Assembly: GCA_949316235.1 (NCBI GenBank)
Contig: OX438748.1
Coordinates: 35,556,036 to 35,620,035 of the forward strand
From: Oegoconia quadripuncta
Taxonomy: Eukaryota > Arthropoda > Insecta > Lepidoptera > Autostichidae
Direction: 5' to 3'
Length of the DNA stretch: 64,000 bases
Positions within the stretch are counted from its first letter, which is position 1. Every line of letters begins with the position of its first letter. Below are positions 40,270 through 50,665 of this stretch, one piece after another. Position numbers and translations under genes: made by a program. A model generated the notes under the pieces. That model was not told where the DNA came from. It saw only the letters and a list, made by a program, of their open reading frames with translations, and did no database searches.

Positions 40270-40365
40270 ACTAATTTATACTTCCCTTCACTTCTACACC
40301 ATCATTGGCCGTACAATATTCTGCCGTTATTAAACTTCAAAACTTTTTGTAAAATTTGTCCTTTT
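40270..40365 (-). repeat. Retroposon X copy 5, continuation
   Basis: CTTCCCTTCACTTCTACACC, then GCCGTACAATATTCTGCCGT and TATTAAACTTCAAAAC, more diverged than the other copies. Confidence 0.7.
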
Positions 40366-40975
40366 GGAGAAGCAAGGGTACGGAGGTCATACAGCCAAGT
40401 CGTTATGTCCACGAGGAATCGTGGGCGGAAAGCACTAGCTTTTCTATTAAAAAAAAATATTCTAAATGATGAAACAAAAATTTATTTATAAAATGTTACT
40501 CCTACTGTACGCTAATTATTCAATTTACTATTAATATTACTCAATCTTTTTTCGATTTTGCTTTTCAGTTAGATTTAAAGAGACAAAAAAGTCTATTGAT
40601 CAATACATAATTGACTTAAAACAGTTTTTATCCGATTTCAACAAGTTCATCATACGTACTGTTATACCAGGGACGCAGAAGTACCAGGATGTAGCAACAC
40701 GTAGGCGCCGTTTTGAAAGTCAACCTTCGCAGCAGTGTAGGATTGATAATGGCGCTAATTAAATCTCCATGGTAGGTAAGTACATATCATGGTGTGGTGT
40801 AAGTAATTGCTATCTATTTAGCAACTAAGCATAGTGCTATATGGCTTTTTGGCCGTGGAGAACGGATAAAAGATAATTATTTTACACGTTTTCTGTTAGT
40901 CTTAATGAGAGAAATAACAAATAGGTATAATTTAGGTGTGAATAGGTATAATTATGTATGTATAAAATAAAGTTC
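40366..40975. other. No feature recognised
   Basis: No supported gene or repeat. Confidence 0.45.
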
Positions 40976-41755
40976 ATGTGAGCCGACTCTGCAAAATCAG
41001 TAATTCGTTTAGAGGGCTATGTATACATCGCCACCCGACAGTATTCAACAGTGCCCCAAAGACTCCAGAGTCGTAATAACTTTTTAAAGTGCGTTGCTCC
41101 CGTACAAGATGTGGCTTCGGATGCTCGCTGCAGCCTGTGGCGGCGAAGATACTCTCTTGCGTCGTTCCTCCCGCTCGAGGAGTCTCTTCCTCCTGGACAC
41201 GATTTGCCATGGCCAACATGGAAATCCTTCGGCTTCGGACTCAGGTTGGCCGCAGCAAAGATAATCTGTGCGGGAGTGATCGATGCGAGTGTGGTGTCTC
41301 CCCACAGACAATGGATCACGTATTGTCTTCCTCCGCGTGTCCTGACAGCTGCACCTTTGACGACCTCCTTAACGCCACAGAGAATGCTGTTAGAGTGGCT
41401 AAGTTTTGGTCCAATAAAATTTGAAACTTGCCTCGACATGAAATGAAGAATATGGTTCCTGTTGATATACAAAATCTTCCTTTCAATAAAAGGTACTATA
41501 AAACAGAAACTTATTATGAAATAATATTATAATTAAAATATTGGACTATTTGGATGATAATCATCATTGGACGTAATCAACTCGTTCGCATACCAGGCTA
41601 TTTCACAATCTAATGATGAAGCAGATTGTACCTTTTGTAATAGAGCAAGTTCAAGTTTCGCCCTTGTTCTTCACATTGGAAAGTTGCTTTTTCAATAAAG
41701 AGTAGCTTACATGTAAAAACTATTTTAAGTATGCCCTGCGTAGGTACCTGCAACC
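40976..41755 (+). repeat. CR1-type LINE tail, split by another LINE fragment
   Basis: 40976-41008 (CGACTCTGCAAAATCAGTAA) and 41453-41755 (TTCCTGTTGATATACAAAAT onward) are contiguous in the copy at 23317-23683. The 440 bp between belong to a different LINE. Confidence 0.7.
41010..41424 (+). pseudogene. LINE C-terminal zinc-binding end
   Basis: The plus-strand frame encodes MEILRLRTQVGRSKDNLCGS, then CECGVSPQTMDHVLSSSACP, DLLNATENAVRVAKFW and a stop at 41424. The C.CG...T.DH.L..C pattern followed by a short helix is the end of several insect LINE polyproteins. No RT motifs remain. Inserted into a CR1-type tail. Confidence 0.65.
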
Positions 41756-41760
41756 TACCT

Positions 41761-42001
41761 TTTTTTTTTTTTTTTTGACGGGGGAAAACACCTTTACGCG
41801 TTCGACCCGCCGCTGACGGGGGTCAGCGGCGAGGATATGTGGGACTCACCGCTCCAGACGGGAGCCGTCCTACCCACTAAAAACCCCCCGGGGTTCCTCC
41901 GCGCGCACCGAAACGGCGTGGCCACGGGTACCCCTCGGTAATCGTCCGCAGGCACGCCAGCGCGGCGCCCGCTGCCAGGGCAACGGCGGCGGCGGGCCCT
42001 C
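41761..42001 (-). mobile_element. R1-type LINE tail with 15-bp TSD
   Basis: Exact duplication ACCTGCAACCTACCT at 41746-41760 and 42002-42016. Poly(A) on the minus strand (T run at 41761-41776), then ACGCGTTCGACCCGCCGCTG and GAGGATATGTGGGACTCACC as in the 3' UTR at 6180-6300. Strongly 5' truncated to 241 bp. Confidence 0.9.
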
Positions 42002-42014
42002 ACCTGCAACCTAC

Positions 42015-42390
42015 CTAGCGGGGTACATATTTAGCGCTCGGTTTGTTGGTGGTAGCGTCATGGGTCAAACGTCCGCCTGGCTAGCTACCACCATCTTCTC
42101 TAAAGCCCGTATTAATAAACCGTTCTCAAGAATGACATGGCCTCAAGTTGACGCTTGAGAATCTGTTGCATATTAAAACAACATCAGAAAAAATGGTATT
42201 GAGACTGAGACGCGATCTCAATCTCAAGTACGATTTACTAATACTAAGTCTGTCGCCAAACAGCACCGTTAATAGCCTTGTTGTGTTCCGGCTGTCAGAG
42301 ATAAGATGGCCAGTCCCCCAATTAAGACGAGGTTTCCGGGTCAGTATGCTTCCAACTTCGGCCTCATCTTCACTTAATATCAGGTGTGAT
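42015..42390 (+). repeat. SINE-C, head truncated, split by a MITE-H
   Basis: Starts within the head at AGCGGGGTACATATTTAGCG and continues to ACTTAATATCAGGTGTGAT. MITE-H sequence at 42099-42246 interrupts it. Its private variants are shared with the reversed copy at 42540-42806 (see findings). Confidence 0.85.
42099..42246. mobile_element. MITE-H, short copy
   Basis: GCCCGTATTAATAAACCGTT ... CTCAATCTCAAGTACGATTT, ACTAATAC. TAA is present on both sides. Rich in CTCAAG/CTTGAG words like the longer copies. Confidence 0.65.
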
Positions 42391-42419
42391 GCTTAATCGT
42401 GATGCTTAAATAAAAAAAA

Positions 42420-42539
42420 ATCTATATTTATCCAAGAGTAAGTTTTGGATGTCAGCAGGAACCTTATTGTAAAAGCATATACATTACCCGTTGAAGGATT
42501 TACTAACTTTGTGAAATCATAAATAGATAACTGGTACTT
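42420..42539 (-). repeat. CR1-type fragment
   Basis: GCAGGAACCTTATTGTAAAA and AAGGATTTACTAACTTTGTG match the reversed C-terminal coding part of the family (36510-36560). It separates the two SINE-C copies. Confidence 0.6.
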
Positions 42540-42806
42540 TTTTTTATGCACAACGGGTTGGTACTTGATCCCAATCACACTTGATGTTAAGTGAAGATGA
42601 GGTCGAAGGTGGAAGCATACTGACCCGGAAACCCCGTCTTAATTGGGGGACTGGCCATCTTATCCCTGACAACCGGAACACAACAAGGCTATTAACGGTG
42701 CTGTTTTGGCGGCAGACTTAGATAAGATGGTGGTAGCTAGCCAGGCGGACGTTTGACCCATGACCCTACCACCAACCAAACCGAGCGCTAAATATGTACC
42801 CCGCTA
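42540..42806 (-). repeat. SINE-C, head truncated
   Basis: Mirror image of 42015-42390 without the MITE. It continues into GTAGGTTGCAGGTACCTACG and the CR1-type tail up to about 42855, exactly mirroring 41710-41760. Confidence 0.85.
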
Positions 42807-42855
42807 GGTAGGTTGCAGGTACCTACGCAGGGCATACTTAAAATAGTTAGTTTTT

Positions 42856-43588
42856 ACATTTTAGACCGGCTACTTTATTCCAACTCTACCTTAATTTCAA
42901 CCCTATCTATAGCTTACATTAAGTTCATGTTTCTGTTGTATTGAGTAAATTGATTTAATATGTTTTAAATGTTTAGATCTTGAACTAAACTGTATACGGA
43001 GCACTTTCCAGCTTTCGCTTGTACAACCAGCAACACTTGTTAAAACTGCTTTGAAATATCGTCCAGTGGTTGGTACGCACTTGTGTTGATAGTCTGCCAT
43101 CGTCTTCCACCTATTATAGACAAAGCACATTTCTTTGGCGTGTGAGCAATAATTTTAATAAATTGTCCAAGGAGTTGGACTTAGATCTTTTTAATACTAC
43201 ATGTTCATCTGCGGGACGTCAGCTTAGTAAGAGGTTTTTTGACAACTAGTCTAAAATGGTTCTACAAAATTTTCGATATCGTGGGATTTGCTGTCATGTG
43301 TAAATATAGTGTTGACATTATGTGTACGAGTGCTGTTTTTTAGCTTTTAGTTTTGTTGCTATTAGTGAAGACCTGTAATTGGCTATTTATATCTAATAAT
43401 GTTATACTGTCTGTTATACAAAGCTGTTGGTTTCCCGAAAAGATTAAAATAAAAAATAAAAAATAGTTGTTCAAATTTCTCACCTAAAGCCCTGTAGCCT
43501 GTTACAAACCTTCATGGTTTTACAAGGTTATCTCGGAATTGAATTTGTTGGAATCATTGAGTGTTTATACACATCGTCAACCAATATT
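42856..43588. other. LINE C-terminal fragment and unassigned DNA
   Basis: 43140-43250 encodes NNFNKLSKELDLDLFNTTCS then GRQLSKRFFDN and a stop on the plus strand, which looks like a LINE C-terminus. 42903-43130 is an open minus frame of 75 codons that I cannot assign. Confidence 0.45.
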
Positions 43589-43830
43589 GACGACCTGTTT
43601 GGTGTAGTGGTTAGCAACTCGAACCACTATACCAAAAGGTTGCGGCTTCGAATTCCGCTAGGGGCATGTGTTTGTGTGATGAATACGGACATGTGTTTGT
43701 TTTCATTTGTAATAAGTATTTATTTACAATAAAAATATATATTTATTACTACATAAATATAAGCCTATAGTTGCTTAGTGTGGAACTAGATAGCGCTGTG
43801 TGCATGTCTAAGGATATTTATATTATTATA
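43589..43830 (+). repeat. SINE-A copy 4
   Basis: Head TGTTTGGTGTAGTGGTTAGC; box B altered to GGCTTCGAATTCC. Shortened in the middle, with the tail GTGGAACTAGATAGCGCTGT. Confidence 0.85.
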
Positions 43831-43925
43831 TATGGTGCGTTCTGGCTACCGACGTCATCAAAAAAAAAATAAAAGAAATAATTACAGGATGCATTTCGGT
43901 GAGTGTGCGTTGGAATTACATAATC

Positions 43926-44223
43926 TTTTTTTTTTATGCACAACTTTGTACTTGACCTCAATCACACCTGATGATAAGTGAAGGACGAGGTCGTAGGTGG
44001 AAACGTAATGACCCGGAAACCCCAACACATTTGGGGGACTGGCTATCTTATCTCTGACAACCGGAACACAGCAATGCTATTAACATTGCTGTTTGGCGGC
44101 AGATTTAGATAAGATGGTGGTAGCTAGCCAGGCGGACATTAAAATGCCGTACTACCAACCAAACTGAGTACTTAAACATGTACACGTAAACCCAATGTTG
44201 TTTACATTGAGCCACGGAGGCGG
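43926..44223 (-). repeat. SINE-C with deleted box B
   Basis: From TTTTTTATGCACAACTTTGT to CCACGGAGGCGGTT. The head lacks the box B segment: ACATGTACACGTAAACCC joins directly. Probably incapable of polymerase III transcription. Confidence 0.88.
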
Positions 44224-44404
44224 TTATCTTATTCTACCATCGCTGTTCCAATATCAATCCGCTCGACTCTCCATTTATAATGCGACCAGCTATGGCATAG
44301 AATATTCCAGCGTTAGTCTTTCTTGAGATCTCCAAGAGCATATAGACATGTAAGATCAAAAAGGTTTAGTCTTGTCGTATATTTTTCATTGTTACGTTAC
44401 CTAA

Positions 44405-44901
44405 GGCCTATCATTCTCAATACAAGTCTTGAAGCTGTATCACCCGAGATGCGTCATAAACAGTTGACGCTATCTCAAGCTACGGCTAATTTATAAACCA
44501 ATCTTGAGGTCTACTCAGCTGAGATCACTTCTCAAGAATTCGCCTCAGCGGCGAATGAATGATAGTCTTGAGTTTCGTTTATTAATACGTGAAACTCGGC
44601 GCACGTCTCAAGTGAGTACTGCTTGAGTATGCACGTGCGTTTCTGGTCTCAAATAAGGTTTATTAATCAACACGTTTACTTGAGACCGGTCACAAAACTA
44701 ATTCTCAATCTTGAGAACGGTGATGTTGCGAATCGGAAGAATAACCCGGTCGTATTATGTACTTTTTAAATAATTAAAAAGCAAATAAAAGTCAGTCTTT
44801 GGTAAAGCTTCACGAGTAATGGTGGTTTTATTTTCTCGGCGCTATTTCCTTTAGTGTTCCTTCGTCCAATCGCTTGCGAAACAGGTTTATTAATACGGGT
44901 C
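44405..44901. mobile_element. MITE-H, long copy (497 bp)
   Basis: TAA on both sides (44402-44404, 44902-44904). The right end reversed reads GACCCGTATTAATAAACC; the left end is GGCCTATCATTCTCAATAC. CTCAAG or CTTGAG occurs over and over inside. A TAA duplication suggests the PIF/Harbinger superfamily, but no transposase is present and the termini are imperfect. Confidence 0.65.
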
Positions 44902-45246
44902 TAAGTTCCGTCTCGCGCAGGGCTCGATATGTTCGGTCTTGAAGTCCTCACAGAGGGTCTACCCTGCGGTTATGATGAGGATTCGACAACCTCCTAAAGG
45001 GCCACCGGGGCGTGTCGTCTCGTTGTATATTCAGTTATGAGTTCCGGCTGCTTTGAGCCCTAAACGTTACGCAACGTTCGTAGAAATGGACCAATGGGTG
45101 AAAGTAACCGGTCACTTTTACTTTTTGGAGTCGATATATTGAAAGCATTTCGATAGAAATCGATATTTAAGGTCCGCGCAAAAAATGGCTGTGGTTTCGC
45201 GGAATATCAAAACAAATACGAAACAAAATGTTAATTTAAAAGTCTG
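44902..45246. other. No feature recognised
   Basis: Moderately GC-rich (GGGTCTACCCTGCGG near 44960), no frame supported. Confidence 0.4.
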
Positions 45247-45520
45247 ACCGCGTCCGTGGCATAATATAAACAACATAGGGTTTACGAATCGGAGGTCGCA
45301 GGTTCGATCCCCAACGGGGTACGTGTTTAGTACTCGGTTTGGTTGGTGGTTGGGCATTTTAAATGTCCGCCTGGCTAGCTACCGCCACCTTATCTAAATC
45401 TGCCGCCAAGCAGCAATGTTAATAGCATTGTTGTGTTCCGGTCGTAAGAGATAAAATAGCCAGGCCCGCAAATAAATTTCCGAGTCAGTACCTTCGGCCT
45501 TATGTTCACTTAACATCAGT
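45247..45520 (+). repeat. SINE-C copy
   Basis: Head CGCGTCCGTGGCATAATATA and GGTTCGATCCCCAACG. The full body follows, ending CTTAACATCAGTGTCC without an A-rich tail. Confidence 0.85.
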
Positions 45521-45527
45521 GTCCAAT

Positions 45528-45923
45528 TTAGTATTGTTCCATGCAGTATAATGGTTCGAAGTTGGCAACACTCAACTTACTTTTAAAAATAGGGTAAAAT
45601 ATAATAAAGAGTTCAATTTGGATCGCGTGAGTGAATCGGCGGTTTTCACCACAGCGTTCTCGCAGTTTTTTCGGTTTTCGTAGAAGTTCATTCTGAAAAG
45701 TATAATTGTCGTTACCACCTTTGCTTTCGCCACGAATTGCTGCTGAAGGCTGCTCAACCCTGGCTTCGACCCCAGACAATCTCCCAGGAGAAAGGTAACA
45801 TAGGCGATCTCGAGGTAAGTCCAGCTGGCCTTCAAAGAGAGAGCTGAAGGTACCGTCCACCTCTTTGTGGAGATCTTCGTTGGAGGGATCAAGCACCCTG
45901 GTGAGTCGCCCGTCTCCAAGCAA
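45528..45923 (-). other. Unassigned 131-codon open frame
   Basis: The minus frame encodes LPRDRLCYLSPGRLSGVEAR and ELLRKPKKLRERCGENRRFT. A second minus frame (115 codons) overlaps it, and a possible splice acceptor TACTTTTCAG lies inside near 45700. Base composition is more balanced than the surroundings. I do not recognise a family. It could be an LTR-element leader, a LINE piece or an old exon. Confidence 0.25.
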
Positions 45924-46389
45924 TTCGTTTTATTGAATTAGAAGTCCGCCCTTTTCGCTTAATTTTCGAACATACAGTCCACTTAATCATCAACAATCAG
46001 GTATGATTGAGATTATTTTGCATGGTATAAAATATAGTTAGATGTTAACAACAGAGCATGGAGTAGATAGTTCATTAGGTCCAATACTAATTAACATTTG
46101 GACTTGATCCAAAGTGGGCGTTGCCGGAAAAAATAATAATCTGATTACTAAAGGAAATGCAAATTGATTAATTAATAATTAATTATCTAGTTCCGACTTC
46201 ATTACATCAAGACATAATACAAGTAATGATTCTGATTGTCACCGACTTTGTAGCTTATATTATTCTGAATGACGAATGAATTTAAATGAATGAATTTGAA
46301 GATGTGATTGTGAAGGTCCAAAGCGTGCTAAATAACATTTTTTTTTTGAAAAATAATAATAAAAATATGCAGTTAAAAAAACTAGTAAA
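45924..46389. other. No feature recognised
   Basis: AT-rich, no supported gene. Confidence 0.45.
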
Positions 46390-46640
46390 CACCATCCACC
46401 TCCTGTCTCCATCATCAGACCCTCGACACTATGTGCAATATATTGGACTCGTCAAAACGAATCATATGAGCCCAAACTCAAGGGGTTTCCTAGTACACAT
46501 TGAAGAGTTCCACCTCCTGGATTCTTCATCACACCCACGACACCAAGTGCAAACTCATCAAAACGAATCACATAAACCCAAACTCGTCTACTAGTAGCCA
46601 CACTAGCCACTAAAGAGTTCCATCATCCACCTGGCTCCGT
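46390..46640 (+). repeat. Diverged ~110-bp tandem repeat
   Basis: Three imperfect units begin ATCCACCTCCTG (about 46392), TTCCACCTCCTGG (46508) and TTCCATCATCCACCTGG (46618). Shared words include CGACAC.A.GTGCAA and CAAAACGAATCA.AT.A.CC. Confidence 0.7.
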
Positions 46641-46662
46641 CGTCAGATCAGTTCCAAGATTT

Positions 46663-46960
46663 AACCGCCTCCGTGGCTCAATGTAAACAACATTGGGTTT
46701 ACGTTTCGGAGGTCGCGGGTTTGATCCCCAGCGGGGTACGTATTTAGTACTCGGATTGGTTGGTGGTAGGGCATTTTAAATGTCTGCCTGACTGGCTACC
46801 ACCATCTTATCTAAAATCTGCCGCCAAGCAGCAATGTTAATAGCAGTGTTGGGTTGTCAGAGAAAAGATAGCCAGTCCCCCAAATGTGTTGGGGTTTCCG
46901 GGTCAGTACGCTTCCACCTTCCACCTCATCTTCACTTAACATCAGATGTGATTGAGGCCG
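46663..46960 (+). repeat. SINE-C, full length
   Basis: CGCCTCCGTGGCTCAATGTA, box B GGTTTGATCCCC, and tail ACTTAACATCAGATGTGATT. Confidence 0.88.
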
Positions 46961-47409
46961 TTCACTACGCTGTTTTTAGTTCTCGTAATGATTAATCGCA
47001 TAATTAGATCAAGTATAATTCTGAAGTAAATTCGTTCGCTAATCCGTCGCAGGAGTGGCCGCTGACTATTGGTGAGTCAGTAGAGCGAGTCGGGCCCGGT
47101 TGCCCCGCAGGGGACATGGTCTATGGTCACACGGCCTGTGTCAATTAGCAGAAGTGTGTTATCCAACGTCTGGTGTGGAGGGTAATGTTTTACTAATGTG
47201 TTTGTATGTAAGTATGTATGTAGACTCAGAGGCGATTATGTCGAGACCGCCCTTGGCTTTTTATTTAACCTTTAACAATGACATCATAGTCTTTCGAGGG
47301 TTTTCTATTTTTTCTTCTATATTTAAGATTAAATTCGGGGGATAAGTTCTTAGCTATACTTAATGGAAATCGGTTAAGTCGTTTCGAAGATATTTAGCTT
47401 TTAACACAG
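46961..47409. other. No gene recognised
   Basis: 47355-47405 (GGAAATCGGTTAAGTCGTTT) recurs near 13015-13060, an unplaced repeat. Confidence 0.45.
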
Positions 47410-47549
47410 TCGGTTTGATCTATCTAGCTAGATTATATAATAAAATAAATAAATATCCTTAGACATACATAGATGGACAGCGCCATCTATGTATGTCTAA
47501 GGATATTTATTTATTTTATTGTATAATCTAGCTAGATAGATCAAACCGA
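47410..47549. repeat. Hairpin with 67-bp arms inside SINE-A
   Basis: 47410-47476 and 47483-47549 are reverse complements with one mismatch, around the 6-nt centre ACAGCG. The arms contain the SINE-A tail (ATGTATGTCTAAGGATATTT) and adjacent non-SINE DNA (GATCTATCTAGCTAGATTAT). Confidence 0.93.
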
Positions 47550-47774
47550 TAATCTAGAATCTAGTTCAACAGTAAGCAACTATAGGCTTGTGTTGTGAAT
47601 ACTAGATGCTTGATATACTACATAAATACATTTTTTTTGTAAATAAATACTTACATCAATAACTAAGGAACACATGTCCGTATTCATCACACAAACATAT
47701 GCCTAGCGGGATTCGAAGTCGCAACCTTTTGGTATAGCGGTCAGAGTTGCTAACCACTACACCAGACAAGTCGT
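47550..47774 (-). repeat. SINE-A copy 5
   Basis: Reverse orientation; box B region GGGATTCGAAGTCGC, head ending CACCAGACAAGTCGTC. Its tail is disrupted by the hairpin. Confidence 0.88.
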
Positions 47775-48162
47775 CATTGATTTTTTTTATTTGATGGATA
47801 AAGCTCCATTAATCAAACCATCAAAGCAAATGTGTTGATAGTATAATAAGAACTAAACTAGACTACAAAGATTAAACGAAATTATACCATTATCTAATTC
47901 GCATAATCACGTAGCTATTACGTCACAGTAGTAACTGAGAAATAAAAGGAACAATGATTCTTTTTAACGCGTGAGTGAGAAGAAAGTTTAAAGTGACACA
48001 ATTGTTAGGTGAAATGTCGCAGTTTGGACAATGTTGAGGACATATCAGATGTTCATGTAGAATAGAAATCGTTTCTGACAGAATACAATTATACAAGAGT
48101 AACAGTGCTCTGTGGAATACTGCCTGTAAGGGGCAAGTCGACATTCCTTGAAACAGGTGGTT
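47775..48162. other. No feature recognised
   Basis: No supported gene or repeat. Confidence 0.45.
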
Positions 48163-48176
48163 AGGTACCTCGAAAC

Positions 48177-48400
48177 GGTCGTCGCATCGGGCCCTGCTGC
48201 GCTTCATACCGCTCGCTGATCGCGGTGTGAGGCACCACAGCGCCCCCTAGGGAGGGTGCGCTAGACGCCCTCCGGGAATGGGCCTCTCCTTGTGAGGGGG
48301 GCGGGCCTGGAGTCGCTTATGCGTTCCCAGGTCCTCCCTACTGCCAAAGAAGATCGCCGCGGGGTTTTAGTGGGTACCTTCCCGACACGCGTCAAAAAAA
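48177..48400 (+). mobile_element. R1-type LINE tail with 14-bp TSD
   Basis: Exact duplication AGGTACCTCGAAAC (48163-48176, 48401-48414). Contains GGGCCCTGCTGCGCTTCATA, CGCTCGCTGATCGCGGTGTG and ends CGACACGCGTC plus seven A. It corresponds to the region 6270-6460 of the large element, with internal deletion before the tail. Confidence 0.9.
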
Positions 48401-48414
48401 AGGTACCTCGAAAC

Positions 48415-48819
48415 AGTTACTTTACTCGACTTTTTATGTTAATAGAAACAATGAAAATTTAATTTTTACAGACAAATTAATTACGCTTTCTAGTGTAAGC
48501 TTCCTCTTAAATGTAATTGATAAACCGGCAACGTTGCATCAAGTTAAAGAATGAATTACGCCATCTACTATCCTATCAATCAGTCAATAGCCGTGTACAT
48601 TTCTTGTAATTAAGTAGTGTAGTTAACGAGTAATTTTCTTCGATTTATTTGGATATTTATTTACGACCGAAGTAAATAAATATTTTAATTTGGATTAGCG
48701 ATTTAGATTTATTTTGAATTAAATAACACGCCCATAAAGGGAATGTTGGGTTTTTCCTTATACTTAGTAACTTATTAGTAATCTGTGCTTATACGCAGTA
48801 TAATAAGAATAGAACGAAC
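48415..48819. other. No feature recognised
   Basis: AT-rich, no supported gene. Confidence 0.45.
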
Positions 48820-48990
48820 CTTCCCGTGGGCGTCGTACTAATCCATTAGTACATTTAGTTTCTCAAAAAACATCTAATAGATTTCCACGTGTCACGTGTG
48901 TATTTTGTTAACCGTGGATGTTGTTTCAGGCGCTCTTAATGTTTGGAACACCCAAGCGCTAACGTTTGGGATATCTTTGACCACCAATCT
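48820..48990 (+). repeat. Repeat D copy 3
   Basis: CCCGTGGGCGTCGTACTAAT, AACCGTGGATGTTGTTTCAG and GTTTGGGATATCTTTGACCA. Confidence 0.6.
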
Positions 48991-48995
48991 ATATC

Positions 48996-49221
48996 TATTA
49001 TTATCTAACTTAATATCATAAATGCGAAAGTTTGGATGCTTAATCACAGCGAAACGGATGAACGGATTTGAATCAAATTTGGTATGCAGGTAGAATATAC
49101 CCTGGATTAAGACATGGGATACTTTTTATCCCGATAAAGTTAGTAGTTTCTGCGGAATAAACAATTTAAACATATCCGCGATAAAGTTATTTATCGCAGT
49201 AAGCCGCGGGCGAAAAGCTAG
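48996..49221 (+). mobile_element. Helitron-like non-autonomous element 2
   Basis: TCTATATCTATTATTATCTA after an A, and AAGCCGCGGGCGAAAAGCTAG before a T. Interior ATGAACGGATTTGAATCAAA and TATCCCGATAAAGT as in copy 1. Confidence 0.65.
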
Positions 49222-49244
49222 TAAATATATAATAATTGATATCT

Positions 49245-49590
49245 ATTGAATTTAAAGATACTATATAAAACAGAAACATATTTAGCAAGCAAGCATATTA
49301 TAAAATATCAGATTATTTAGATGATAAAAATTCATGGACATGAATAGCCCGTTAGCGTAACCAGGCTATTTCACAATTAATAATAAAATATTATAATATA
49401 AAATAATAATTTTGTAACATAAAAACCTTTTTTTTTTTAAAAAGAGCAACCTCTCGAGTTTCTTGCTTGTTCGTCTCAGGGGAAAATTGGCTTTTGAAGA
49501 AGCAGTAGCTTAAAAAATGTAAAATCTGACTATTTTAAGTGTACCCTGTGTACCTACAAAATAAAGCATTTTTTGATTTAATTTGATTTG
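49245..49590 (+). repeat. CR1-type LINE 3' end
   Basis: CATATTATAAAATATCAGAT to CCCTGTGTACCTACAAAATA then TTTTTTGATTTAATTTGATT. Confidence 0.8.
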
Positions 49591-50379
49591 ATATCCAAGG
49601 TGGTTAGAACGAAGTGTGGGACTAACAGCTCAGTGGACAGGCTCACTGACTTTCTTAAAAAAAAAACCGAAAGTCTCTTAAAAATGTCACCGGCACACAT
49701 AATATGATTTACGACTCCATGTAGGTATCAATTTTTTTTTGTCCTTTTAGCACGCTAGATTGCTTTCAAGACGATCTCAATTTACAGCAGCTGTATTTTT
49801 ATTATTAAAAAATGTATTATTTTCAAAATATGAGAAAACTAGTAGCCGCAAAAAAAACTCCGATGATGTGACCGTTGGCGGTTCCCCATCCGGTTTTCGG
49901 CGAAAGTTGGAAAAGAAAACAAATATTTTCGTAATCCTCGTAACGATTGTTTTACCTCTTTTTCACTTCGCCGTTGAACGAGGACAGACGACGTTTTTAT
50001 TTGTCTCCGCTATTATTGTGTAATTTGCGGTAATCTTGTGGGTGGAGCTCTATTTACGCGTGGACTGAGATACAATTGAAGTAAATAGCTTCGAAATATA
50101 TCTACTTAGTCAATTTCTGAATACAGGCCTCCACTAAAATTATTCGCTCTCTTAAGAATACGCATTCGTAAATATTGTGCTGGCAGTCATACTGCACCAT
50201 ATATTTCTTAGCAGCATCATATTTCTCAATACGAGCTCCACAGCTTACATTAAACGTAAGGGGATGATAGAGACTCCACAGTCGAGGCTTTGCCCTAGTA
50301 TAAACTAAATCTGGGTGGGTGGGAGGAGATTAATTCGCTTGCTATAATGAATAGACCATGCTGAATTTATTATAGTTTC
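49591..50379. other. No gene recognised
   Basis: An 87-codon frame at 49760-50023 has a hydrophobic C-terminal end but no family resemblance. Nothing else is seen. Confidence 0.4.
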
Positions 50380-50525
50380 TACTATTTATTTATTTATATT
50401 GCATATAAGTGTACAAACATACATTGAACAAACGTAGGACAGAAATTACAATAAACAAACAGCGCTTATCTCTGTAAGAGATTTCTTCCAGCAAACCCTC
50501 GGAAGGAAAAACGAGTTGAAAGTTT
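50380..50525 (-). repeat. LINE 3' UTR
   Basis: Reversed, it reads GGTTTGCTGGAAGAAATCTC, TTACAGAGATAAGCGCTG: the same LINE 3' UTR type as 640-720. Confidence 0.55.
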
Positions 50526-50665
50526 TTTATTGCAGACAAAGAGCGATACTTAAAATATAGAACAATACATTAACGAAACATCACTGTTATAGGAACACAA
50601 TTGACCAAAGACAAAATATTAAGATTTATAGCAATGGTTTGATTATAGGACTAGCTTACAATATA

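Noticed and set aside
45770..45790. Retroviral-type primer binding site (minus strand TGGGGTCGAAGCCAGGG)
   Set aside because: Its complement would place the T-loop TTCGA nine bases from the tRNA 3' end, which does not fit a tRNA 3' end; no LTRs were found nearby.
49760..50023. 87-codon frame with a hydrophobic end
   Set aside because: No signal, domain or conserved neighbour; AT-rich composition makes such frames common.
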